In this document: in pieces, positions 23,356 to 34,591 of the stretch
How positions within the stretch are numbered: the first letter of the stretch is position 1
Layout of the letters: every line of letters begins with the position of its first letter
DNA from: Lobulomyces angularis
Taxonomy: Eukaryota; Chytridiomycota; Chytridiomycetes; Lobulomycetales; Lobulomycetaceae
NCBI GenBank assembly: GCA_027604685.1
Contig: JADHYX010000086.1
Span: forward strand, 1-64,000
DNA length: 64,000 nt
Direction of reading: 5' to 3'
The notes under the pieces: generated by a model
The model's database searches: none
Seen by the model: the letters and a program-made list of their open reading frames with translations, nothing else
Told to the model about the DNA's origin: nothing
Made by a program: the position numbers and the translations under genes

Positions 23356-24880
23356 TTATTGTTGCATTCCATTAACATCAAAAGCAGGGATCCCTAATAA
23401 AATTAAGTAAAATTTATTTTTCAACTTATACCTGTAATAGCTCTGCCAATTATTAATCCATGAATATCATGGGTGCCTTCATATGTGTTAACAGCCTCCA
23501 AGTTGCAAACATGCCTTATTATACCATATTCGTCACTGATACCATTTCCGCCCAACATATCTCTCATTTCTCTGGCTATAGTTAAACTTTTTCCGCAGTT
23601 GTTTCTCTTAATTATAGATATCATTTCAGGTGCAATTTTTCCTTCATCCTTTAATCTACCAACTTGTAAACAAGCTTGATAACCTAGAGCAATCTTCAAA
23701 TATCCATTAATATAAACATTATTACTCCTATTACCTCAGAAACTGCATTTGCCAACTTCATTTGAATTAACTGGAATCTTGCTAGAGGAACACCAAATTG
23801 TCTTCTATTTAATGTATATTCTCTTGCTTGATCCACACAATATTCTGCAGCTCCTAAAGCTCCCCATGCGATTCCAAAACGGGCATTATTTAAACAACCA
23901 AATGGCCCTTTTAAACCTTGAACTTTTGGTAACAAATTTTCAGCAGGGACCTCAACATCGTCCATTACAATCATCCCGGTTACTGAAGCTCTTAAAGAAA
24001 ATTTACCATTAATTGTTGGTGTACTTAATCCTTTCATTCCCTACAAGAAACCAAATTAAAACAAATAACAACTTTATCAAAATTTTATACTCTTTCAAGA
24101 ACAAAGCCTTTAATAGCATTATCTTCAGTCTTTGCCCACACAATAAAAACGTCAGCAATTGGGCTATTGGTGATCCAGGTTTTTGAACCGTTTAATATGT
24201 AAGTATCACCAACTTTTTTAGCTGTAGTTTCCATACTACCTGGGTCACTACCATGATTTGGCTCAGTTAAACCAAAAGCGCCAACTTTTTCTCCAGTGGC
24301 AAGTGAAGGCAGATATTTTTCTTTAGTCTGCTCGCTACCATATGCATGAATAGGGTGCATGACTAAAGATGATTGAACAGACATGGCACTCCTATAGCCA
24401 CTATCAACACTAATAACGTAAACAAAGGGATATGTTAATATATCTTAGTGTAATCCTGTACCGTTCAACTTCTCTTGCTATTAAACCGTATGCAACAGAA
24501 GATACACCAGGACAACCATATCCATCTATGGTACTTCCCAATAATCCCATGGAACCCATTTCATTAAAAATTTCTCTATCGAATTCTGATGTGCATTAAC
24601 TTTGATAAGAGCAAAAATAAAACTGTAGAGACTTACTTTCATTCCTAAAGGCATTCAAAACTCTAGGCTGTAATTGGGATTGACAATATTGTCTAGCGGA
24701 GTCGCTCACTTGAAGTTCCTCCTCTGTCAACAGTGATTTCAAGTTAAATGGATCCGTGCTAGGAAAAAATATTTTTTAGCACAAAAATAAAAGCATTATT
24801 TCTTACTAATCAAACTTGACAAACTTGGAAGTAGACTTTGTAGCAAATTTTCTAGACGAAACTCTTACTAAATTATTCAT
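23356..24880 (-). CDS. GCDH: Glutaryl-CoA dehydrogenase, mitochondrial
   Basis: This FAD enzyme oxidises and decarboxylates glutaryl-CoA to crotonyl-CoA in the degradation of lysine, hydroxylysine and tryptophan in mitochondria. The N-terminus ([19 protein letters not shown]) is a basic targeting presequence. Landmarks are [93 protein letters not shown] and [20 protein letters not shown]. The C-terminal block [18 protein letters not shown] and [10 protein letters not shown] holds the catalytic Glu of the acyl-CoA dehydrogenase fold. Length is about 415 residues, normal for the family. Six to seven exons. Its start codon lies only about 130 bp from the divergent LYC1-like gene. Confidence 0.93.
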
Positions 24881-25007
24881 TTTGTAATAAAAAAAAATTT
24901 TTTTTTAATTGTCTCCACAAAAAAAAAAAAATATATTATTTTTTAAAATTTTTGGTTTTTGATTACAACAATATAAGTTGAAGTTTTTTTTTCCAAGTAT
25001 TTTAGAA
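24881..25007. promoter_or_regulatory. Short bidirectional promoter, GCDH / LYC1-like
   Basis: Only about 127 bp separate the start codons of two divergent genes, glutaryl-CoA dehydrogenase (minus) and a lysine N-acetyltransferase-like gene (plus). The stretch is almost pure A/T with poly-A and poly-T runs. Its size and orientation mean that both promoters must overlap here. No specific motif is recognised. Confidence 0.55.
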
Positions 25008-26170
25008 ATGAAATATAACCTTGTAGTTGCTGACGAGAAGCAGCTAAAGTTGATCGATACATACGAAGCATGGTAGCAAAACGTAATATAACCTGATAAA
25101 TAATTTTTTATTTATTTGAAACCAAGGGGTTTAAGTAGAAATTTAACTCGATCCCAGTATGAAAACCAGGAAAGAAATTTAAGTAAAACCAGTTTCTTTA
25201 AGTATCAGACTCAATATGTCTTAATAGAGCACTCTAAACCTTTTGAAATCCTTTCTTCTTGTGAAACTTATGAGAGAAGTTGCAGTATCAGCACTGCAAC
25301 TGGAGAATTAGTTAATGGAAGATGCTTTAGTATCGCTTCGGTTTTCACACCACCTAACCACAGAGGAAAGGGCTTTGCTTCTGAAATGATGAAACTGTTG
25401 TTTAATATTTTGAAAAATAAAGGTAATAATATTGCTTAATAATTAAATTATAATAATTAATTCAGTAATGTTCTCTAGGAGCTTTAGCATCGAATCTTAA
25501 CTCTGATGTAGGAAGATTGTTCTATGCCAAATTTGGTTGGAAATTTTTTGAATCTAAAAACTTAATTTTACCTAAGCAGGCGTTATTGAAGTGGATAAAA
25601 TTTAGAGTTGAGTTGAAAAAGGTGACTTTGGATAACTTGAAAACAGTGCTACGTTTTTTCAACTTAAATGCCATTAAACACCACAAAGTGAAGAAAAACA
25701 TATTTTTTGTGGATCCAAAGGAGTCCTTTGAATCCCTGGAATGGATATATCTGGACACAAAATTTTTAGCCAAGGTGCTTTTAAATTTGGATATGGATCA
25801 TTTTGGAGTTTTCCTACAAGAGACTGGTGAATTTTTTCTATGGACTTTGGAAATTGAAAAAAAAAAACTTGTTGTCCATTTAGTAAATTGTTGGTCTCAA
25901 AATTCCCTAAAAAAGTTAATGGTAGGCTGTTTAGATGAAGTCGAACGCTTACAAATGGACGTTATATCATTTTGGAATCCAAATTTGGAAATCTTTGATG
26001 ATGTCATAAATGTATCATCTTATTTAAAAAAATTCATATCTGTATTAATTGGGTATTAGTTGGGTGAATACAGCGACAGAGAAAAATCCTTATCCTGTTT
26101 AGCTATACTTTCAGATGATTTTAAAGGGGATGTCGAATGGGTTTATAACGAGAAGTATCTCTGGGTGTGA
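25008..26170 (+). CDS. LYC1: LYC1-like L-lysine N6-acetyltransferase (GNAT)
   Basis: LYC1-family enzymes of fungi acetylate lysine at N6 as the first step of an acetylated lysine degradation route. Exon 1 (MKYNLVVADEKQLKLIDTYE) joins at a Trp codon to GLSRNLTRSQYENQE. The GNAT core shows YVLIEHSKPFEILSSCE, then SIASVFTPPNHRGKGFASEM, the acetyl-CoA binding 'RGKGfA' loop, and ASNLNSDVGRLFYAKFGW. The C-terminal block SLSCLAIL ... DVEWVYNEKYLWV is specific to the LYC1 family. An in-frame TAG at 26057-26059 is removed by a 48-nt intron (26012-26059) with a TATTAAT branch-like site. Length is about 330 residues. Confidence 0.75.
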
Positions 26171-26329
26171 ATTTACCATTGATCACGGCAGAACGAATTA
26201 ATTGTTTTTAATTTTGATATTTGAAAGTTTTTCATTGTAGACTAATACTAGATTTAATATGTTAACTTATAAATTTTGCAAAAAAAAATTTTTTTTTTTT
26301 TTCTTTTTTAAAAATAAAATAAAATAAAT

Positions 26330-28547
26330 ATGAAAGAAGTTAATACTGAAGTGCCAAAAAAGGATCTTCACAGCTGTCCCATTAAAAAGGAATTTTTGAA
26401 GATAGGTGGATGGATGAATGAGATGGGAGAAGAAAACGAAGGGAAAAGAAAATTTGGAGTGACTGGGTTGTCTGGAGAAAGTGCCATTAAAAGAAAAGGT
26501 AATTTACAAAACATTAATAATATAGTTATAATTATTTATTGCTCAATTTAGGTCAAAACAAAAACCGAAAAAATACCCATAGCAAAGACAAAATAAAACT
26601 TTGCCATTCCAAAGTTAAAAATGGGGATTGTAAACTGGGAAGCCAATGTCAGGATTCTCATGATATCAAAGTTTATATGGAATCAAAAGAACCAGATATA
26701 GGTTTACTATCAATATTTTTTTTCGTTAACTTTTGAAAAAAAGGTCCAAATTGCTTTTTGTTCGACACTTTTGGTTTTTGCAAATACGGAGTAACGTGCA
26801 GATATGCTAATGCGCATTTGAGCAATATGGAGAATGTAAAGAACTTGGAAATTTTTGATGAAGAGCAATTTGGCAAAGAGGTAAAGTGCATAATTTTTAA
26901 ATGGCTTATCCAGTATTTTAAGATAAAAAATGCTATGAAACCTGGTTTTCAAAAATCTATACGAAATAAGATAAAAACAAAGAGTGAAGTTGTTTTGGCC
27001 GTTACAGAATTCGTTGAGCAAAAAACTAAAATAAATTCAGAAAAAACTGATTTATTAAGAGAAATTAAAGCTTTAAAAGAAAGTTCAGATGTGGAAAATG
27101 ATGAATTGAATAAAAAAAAAAAAAGGTTGGAAAGTCTAGAAGAGGAGTTGAAAGAAGTAAAGCTTACTTCAAGAGAAAAAGTTAAATTGGATTTTAAAGG
27201 AAAAACGTATTTGGCTCCGTTAACTACTGGTTTAATATTATTTAAACCAAAAGTTTTTTTATCTTTTTTATTTTATAGTTGGAAATCTACCATTTCGAAG
27301 AATTTGCAAGGAGTATGGTGTAGATATCACTTGCGGAGAAATGGCTTTATCCCAACATTTATTACAGGGTAATTCTTTAAGAAATTTGAATTTAAAATTT
27401 TATTTTTCAGCTCAAAAACACGAATGGGCATTGGCAAAAAGACATAAATCGGAAACCTTCTTTGGTCTTCAAATATGTGGAAACGATGCGTTGCTTTTAA
27501 GCAAAACTTGTGATTTAATAAACGACAATTTGGAATTAGACTTCGTTGATTTGAATTTAGGCTGCCCAATAGATTCCGTAGTAAAAAGTGGGGCAGGAAG
27601 TGCTCTTTTAGGAAAAAGTTCTAAATTACACACAATCATTCAATCAATGCAGCATACTTTGGACATTCCATTAACATTAAAAATTAGAACTGGAATTTTT
27701 GACAATAAACGGGTTGCCCATAAACTCGTTGAGCAGTTTAAAGGTCTAAACATATCTAATGTGACTTTACATGGGAGAAGTCAACAGCAGCGGTAAAAAT
27801 TCCTTTGACGACATAGTTCTAAATTTTTTAACATTTTGTTTCTAATTTTTAAAAAATTGCAGGTACTCCAAGCTGGCAGACTGGGACTATATCAAAGAGT
27901 GTCAGGAGGTTGCTAACAATGAATTTACTTTTTTCGGAAACGGTATGAAAATTCATAAATTCCTTAAATTGTTTAAATTAAACAGGTGACTGTCTCTCTC
28001 ATGAGGATTATTGGAAGCATATAAATAATGGGATAGATGGAGTGATGATAGGAAGGGGCGCTTTAATAAAACCATGGATATTTAAAGAAATATCTGAAAG
28101 GAAGGTAAATTTTGATAAAATACGGTTTGCAAAACTCTCCTTTAGGTTTATGATATAAGTAGCACTGAGCGATTTGAAATGATAAAAAAGTATGCCAATT
28201 ATGGATTAGAGCACTGGGGTTCGGACACTTTAGGTGTTAATAACACAAGAAGGTTTCTTTGTGAATTTTTATCTCATTTGTACCGCTATGTGCCAGTGGG
28301 ATTATTAGAAGTCTTACCACAAAAAATTAATGAGCGGCCACCACCGTTTTTTGGAAGAGATGACTTGGAGAGTTTGATGGCATCTCCTAACTGTTCTGAT
28401 TGGATTAAGATTAGTGAAATGGTTTTGGGTCCAGGTATTAACTTTTTATTGCAAAGAATTAACAATTTTTTTGTAGCTCCAGATGACTTCAAATTTATCC
28501 CAAAACATAAATCTAATGCTTGGGAAAAATCGGATGCTAAAGAATAA
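26330..28547 (+). CDS. DUS3: tRNA-dihydrouridine(47) synthase (NADPH)
   Basis: DUS3 reduces uridine 47 in the variable loop of cytosolic tRNAs using FMN and NADPH. The N-terminal half has two CCCH zinc fingers: [20 protein letters not shown] and [20 protein letters not shown] plus His, typical of the DUS3 subclass. A Lys/Glu-rich linker follows. The TIM-barrel catalytic part begins [20 protein letters not shown] and includes [30 protein letters not shown] with the catalytic Cys, [25 protein letters not shown] and [15 protein letters not shown]. The C-terminal helical domain is complete. About eight exons. The gene is full length (about 590 residues). Confidence 0.93.
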
Positions 28548-28737
28548 ATGAAACAACACTGTTAAATAATTTATTTATTTTTAGAATTTAAAAATATATA
28601 GTTTCAACATACTAATACTATAATAATGGAATTTCGGAATATTAAATACTTTGAAATTTTTTTTTATCATGGAGAAATTCTTACCCCAACTACATATTTT
28701 TTAAAAAAAAAAAAAAAAAAATTTGTTATTTCACACA

Positions 28738-30456
28738 ATGATAAACTTATCAAAATTTTTAAAGCGATCAGCAAGCTGTGGCAGCTTCAAAACTTCAACT
28801 GTGAAATACTTCCATACCAGTTCCTCTCTTTTCAAAATCGAGCAGTTTAAACTAGCCGACATTGGAGAAGGAATAGCTGAATGCGAACTAATAAAATGGT
28901 AATAAAAAAAGTAAATAAAAAGTGTGTCAGTAATTTTTCGTAAAAAAAAGTTAATTTAACGGAATAATACGATATTGACGTTTCTTTATTATGATTGTAA
29001 AGAGAAGTTTTTCTAATTCCATTTCTAAAGTAATTCTTTATTTTATAATTTTATCAAATAATTTAAAATAAAAATAAAAATATTACATTTCACTCTAAAA
29101 AATTAATAAAATAATATAATGTATAACATTTTTAAGGTTAACTTTCACTTTTTTCATTTAATCATAGGTTTGTTAAAGAAGGTGATGAAATTAGTCAATT
29201 TGATAAGATTTGTGAAGTCCAAAGTGATAAAGCAGCGGTTGAAATTTCTTCCAGGTTCGATGGAAAAGTTGTGAAATTGTGTCATAAACTAGGCGATATG
29301 GCGAAAGTTGGTTCCACGCTTGTTGAAATCGACACCGGTGACGAAGATGTAGCAGTGGAAGAAGCTGCAACGGAAAAAATAGTAGAAAATAAAAATATGC
29401 AACAAATTCAAACTCCAACACCAAAAACTGATATTATTCTTGAAGATTTTTCAAATGCTCACAAAAAATCCAATCATTTAATATTTACCACACCAGCCGT
29501 AAGAAGGATAAGCAGGGAAAATAATGTTGATTTATCTTTAGTTAAAGGAAGTGGAAAAGATGGAAGAATTATGAAAGAGGATGTTTTAAGTTTTATTCAG
29601 CATGGTGCCAAAAGTACACCCTCCATACCCCAGGAAGGTTTAAAAGGAATTGCAGCCACGACAGGAGCGGCTACCCCACTTACTCAAATTCAAAAAGCAA
29701 TGTTCCGTCAAATGACAAAATCACTCTCAATTCCTCATTTTGGATTTTCTGAAGAAATTATATTAAATGAAAGTATTAAAATTCGAAATAGTTTGAATGA
29801 ATATATCAAATTTGAGAATAAGGCTAATAAGAACGCAGCTAATTTAAAAGATTTAAAAATAACTTTTATGGCGATATTTTTAAAGGCAATGAGTAAAAGT
29901 TTGCTTTCATTTCCAATTTTAAACAGTGGTTTAGTTTTTGAAAGTGGGGACTTGAGCAAACCACTCTTACAGTACAGGGATTATCATAATATAGGAATTG
30001 CTATGGATACGCCACAAGGGTAAATAGAAAATTTTTATTAAATAATACTAATCTTTTTCTTTTTAACTTAATAGATTAATCGTTCCAAATATCAAAAATG
30101 TTGAAACAAAATCCATTATTGAAATTGCAATAGAATTAAATAGATTAAAAAATTTATCAGCTCAAGAAAAATTAACTCCAAAAGATTTTCAACAAACAAC
30201 AATAACATTTTCAAATATCGGTAATGTTGGAGGAACTTGGTTACATCCAGTGATAACTGAAGGTCAAGTATGTATTGGTAGTGTAGGAAAAGTACAAAAA
30301 CTGCCTAGATTTAACAAGGACGGAGTTGTTGTCTCACAAGATATTCTTTGTACTAGTTGGAACGCTGATCATAGAGTAGTTGATGGTGCTACATTAGCTA
30401 GATTTGTTACGAAATGGAAAGGATATTTAGAACAACCAGCTTGGTTATTAACATAG
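28738..30456 (+). CDS. DBT: Branched-chain 2-oxoacid dehydrogenase E2 (dihydrolipoyl transacylase)
   Basis: This is the acyltransferase core of the mitochondrial complex that degrades Val, Leu and Ile. The N-terminus is a basic targeting presequence. The lipoyl domain reads EQFKLADIGEGIAECELIKW, then WFVKEGDEIS and CEVQSDKAAVEISSRF, with the lipoylated Lys in SDKAAV. A peripheral-subunit-binding domain follows (TPAVRRISRENNVDLSLVKG, GRIMKEDVL). The catalytic domain ends with DHRVVDG, the active-site His/Asp motif. The first intron (28899-29167, about 269 nt) is the longest clear one in the window. The pattern 'DIGEG...CEVQSDKA' and 'HFGFSEEI' favours DBT over pyruvate or 2-oxoglutarate E2. 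Confidence 0.9.
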
Positions 30457-30731
30457 AAGATTTCTCATTATAATATTTTTTTTATTTTGAAATTTTTCAA
30501 CCAATATAAAATATTATAGAAATTATTTATATTTTAAGTATTTAAAGGAATTTTTTTTTTCAAATAAATCTTTTCTTAATCATTTCCTTTGTAATTCAAT
30601 TGAAGAAAGGTAAAAAAAAATTTTTTAATGCCAATCATACGATTTACATGTACTTAAAAAACTAAAAAACCAAGAAAATATTAAGATATAAATTGAAAAA
30701 AAATAAAAATAAAAGGGAAAATTTAAATACA

Positions 30732-33700
30732 ATGACGACAATTTTATCAAGCAATTATACTCAAATCAATAAAATGGATGATTCGAAGAATATAATCAAA
30801 AGAAAAAAAGCCAAAGAAAAAGTTTTGGAAACAGTTGAAGTAATTAAATTTAATTAATTAAAAAAACTTAGAATTTTTTTTTTGGATAGAGTGCTCTATA
30901 TCAAGTGGATGATACAAAAAATTATCGAGAAAAAATCAAATTTATGAAAAATAAGCATGTAATCTACTCCAAAATATTAGACTGGTTCGTCACTTCTTTG
31001 ATAGCAATAACTGTAGCATTTGTAGGATTAGCAGTACAATTTACGTAAGAAATATAAGAAAAAAATTAAAATTTACATAAAAAAAATTTTTTTTCTTTTT
31101 CGTTCAAAGTTTTCAATCCTTAACATTGAAAAGAACTTTGTCAGTACATGCGATCATTGAGTCGGAAAATAACATGTCCTTATTAAAGGCATTTTTTGTT
31201 GATATTGGAATGTTTTTACTATTCTCTTCTCTAAGTTGTCTATTTACCTATTGGCAACCTTTAATAGGCAAGAACTGAATTCCAGAAAGCTCGTTAACTC
31301 TTTTTTTTTTTTTCGTAGTTGGTGGTGGGGTTCCAGGAGTTATAGCGTTTTTAAATGGATTGAAAACTCCAAACATTTTTAACTTTAAAGTTTTAATAGC
31401 TAAGTGTTTTGGTTTAATATTTTCAATGACTGCTGGATTGCACATAGGAACAGTCGGGTTAGTATTTTCTCTTTTTTTATTTATAATATTTGTTTAGACC
31501 GATGGCACATATAGGTGCAGCAATCGGATATCTGATAAATCAATTATTAAAAAAACCTAGAAGAAAGTTGGAAAACGATCCGAATTATCATCCCACCAGA
31601 AGTGGTGGAAAATCTATGGAGGCCGATGATAGAGATGCTGTTGCTGCTGGTGCTGGTAAAAAATATATCTGTATTTTTATTAATTTTTTGTAAAGGCTGT
31701 GGGTTAACTGTTATATTTGTAAACTAAATTTTATTTTATTTTATTTTATTTTGTTATTTTTTTATTCTGATTTATTTCAGAATGCACCTATAGGTGGCTC
31801 ATTGTTTTATGTCGAAGAGACAGGAAGTTTTTTAAATATATCAACAATTAGAAGAAATTTCTATTCATGTTTTTTAACTTATGGATTGGTCGTTTATGTA
31901 ACAATTTAAAATCTGATGTGAAATAATGTTTTAATTTAATTTTTTTTTTTTTGCAGTTACAAATTTCTAATGGTACTTTTAGTTTTTTATCAGAAAAACC
32001 TGCAAATCCCTTTTGCAATGAACGACAAATCAAAACTTTAGACTTATTTATGTTTGCCCTCATAGGAATATTGGGTATTGAAAAGAAACAATTAAATTTT
32101 TTTTTTCTTATTACTCTTTAAAGGTGGAATATTGGGCTCACTTTTTAACAAATGCATTAAATATACTTCAAAAATTAACTGGGATAACTTTGGCGTTTAC
32201 TATGTTTACCTAAAATTAAAAAAGTTTTATTACAAAGATCCGCAGCCGGTAAAAACGAATCCTGCAAAATTGAAATGGTTTGACATTTTAAAAAAAGAAC
32301 AATTTTTTAATATATATCATAATAATACTTTTTGAATTAAAATATTACTAATAAAATAATCAGGAGAAGAATAGAATTTACCTTAATTTTAGCAATTTTA
32401 GTATCATCAACCAGAGTTTTTCTTCCCCTTTTATTTTCTTGTAAAAATTTGGATTCTGATTTATTTTTACTGGAACAACCTTCGTTATGTTTGGGTATTA
32501 GTCACGAAAAGTTAATGTTTTCTGGAATAAGTTATCTTGGAAACGCTCAGCATAACACCAGTTCCATTTTTAACAATCATCAGGATTGCAAAAAATTTAG
32601 TCGTTTAAATTCTGTACAATCTCTACAAAAACTTTCTTGGGGGTATCAAGAGGTGGAAGACGAAGAAGATGTATTAATGATTGTACCGCAGTACGCAATT
32701 CCTACCAAACCAGGAATTACATTAGATCGTGTTTTACCAATTCCACTCCCTAATGCCTACCCCCAAAAGTCTGGAAAATCTATTCCTGTAGATATTTCAA
32801 CTGCTGTTAGGTATAATTGTCCAGCTGGTCAAGTAATAAAAAAATTTGATTTTTTGAATATTTACTCAGATATTAAAGTTTAATCCAATGGCGTCACTAA
32901 TTTTTAATACTTTGAACAGAACTATAAGATTTGTTTTAATTAGAGGAAGCATTTTAATTATTCCAGTAAAATTATTTAAATTTTTTATATTTGAAGTTGT
33001 ATTAATTTTTTTTTTTTAAGTTTTCTGTATTATTTGTATTTTTTGTTGTGACTTTCATTTTCACTGTTTTGGCTACTGGTTGTGCATTTTTACCGGTATG
33101 CAGAATTTTTTTTCATTCACGAATTTTCCGTTTATTATGTTGTTTTTTCTTTTTTATATATCAGGGAGGTACTCAAATGCCAGCTTTAGTTTTAGGTGCT
33201 GTGTTTGGAAGGATGATGGGATTCATTGGTACATACATATCGAACAAATACTGCTCAAACTGGTTATTTCTACCACCTGTACTTATATCTGAAGCTGAAA
33301 GGTTAGCTGGTTTGAATTCCTCCCAAGATTGCTTAAAACTCTGCGCTACAGCTTCGGATCCTCTTCTTTACGCCATCGTTGGTGCAGCTTCCATGCTTGG
33401 CGGTGTAAATAGATCTCCTTTGTATTGTGCTGTTGTTGTTTCCGAATTATTGTAGTTTATAAGAAAAAAAAAAATTTAAAAAAGTTAATTAAAAATTTTT
33501 TTTTAAAATTTTTTCTAGTAACGATTTGGATTCCTTACCTTCAATTGCGATTGGAGTATTTATTTCTGTATCAGTTGGAAACTTTTTTAATAGAGGTAAA
33601 ATTAAAAAAAAAAAAAAATGAAATAACTTAAATTAAAATGAAATAAATTAGGTTTAAATCACACTTTAATTGACAGTAAAATACCTCTTTACCTAAACGA

Positions 33701-34397
33701 GGAGGCACCATTAAACTTTGAAAGTAGAGAAATCTCAAGTGTAATGACAAAAGAAGTGATATGCATCAAAAATTTTGTCCAACTTTCAGAAATAATCACA
33801 ATTTTAGAAGACCAGTCTATAAAAAATTTAAATGCCTTTCCCGTTTATAAAGAGGAAACTGATACAAAAAATGGCAATAAAATTTTTGTTGGTCTAGTTT
33901 ATAGAAAAAAGTTGGATCGCTTAATTAAAAGTTTATTAAAGGCTGAAAAAGTTGAGGAGGTAGCTCCTACCGATGTAGACTTTGACAAGTTGGAAAAAAA
34001 TTTTAATGAAAAAGAAATATTTTTGCAGCAAGTCAACCTCGATTCGGAGGAAGACCTTGACAAGCTTGGATTTCCAGAGATAGGCAAATTAATAAAGAGT
34101 AACAAAATTGAAGATTTGGAAGAGGAAAAAGTAATCAAGAGTGAAAATATAGCAAGTGTTGATTGTGAGAATAAAGTAAACAAAAGTTACATATCATTAA
34201 ACTTAAATGTTCATGTCGACTTAACCAACTATATGGAACTGAGTCAATTTTGTGTCTTGGAGACTTTCAGTCTTGGAAAAGCTTACAGATACTTTAGAAC
34301 TTTGGGATTACGTTATATTGTTGTTGTTGATTCTTTTTACTGTATAAAAGGCATTGTTACCAGAAAAGATTTGAACTCTTACAAATTAAAAATGTAA
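30732..34397 (+). CDS. CLC-family chloride channel/transporter (CLC-6/7-like)
   Basis: CLC proteins move chloride, or exchange chloride for protons, across organelle and plasma membranes. About a dozen exons encode helices with VGGGVPGVIAFLNG (family G[SG]GIP), GLHIGTVGPMAHIGAAIG (family GK/REGP), GLTVIFNAPIGGSLFYVEE, FNPMASLIFNTLNRTIRFVL, GCAFLPGGTQMPALVLGAVF then GRMMG, and GAASMLGGVNRSPLYCAVVV. These are in the right order for the CLC-6/7 branch. Two CBS domains follow (about 33740-33910 and 34200-34390) split by an acidic insert. The gating glutamate of the second motif is replaced by Val. Several introns (for example the donor after GLTVIF) were chosen to restore conserved blocks. Confidence 0.88.
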
Positions 34398-34591
34398 AAT
34401 TGGAGTTTTTTAAATTTTAAATTGAACTATTTTCCCAAAAACCTTCATTTTTCAACTTTCTCATATTGCAAGAAAAAACAGTATATTAAGATGTTATGTA
34501 TATAAAATAAATATATATATATAAGAGTTAAGAAAAATAAAATGATAAAAAAAAAAAAAAAAAAAAAAAATTTCAAGTAAAAGAAAAAAGT

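Noticed and set aside
26040..26060. 18-nt intron, or stop-codon readthrough, in the LYC1-like gene
   Set aside because: A normal 48-nt intron (26012-26059) with good donor, branch-like and acceptor sites removes the in-frame TAG.
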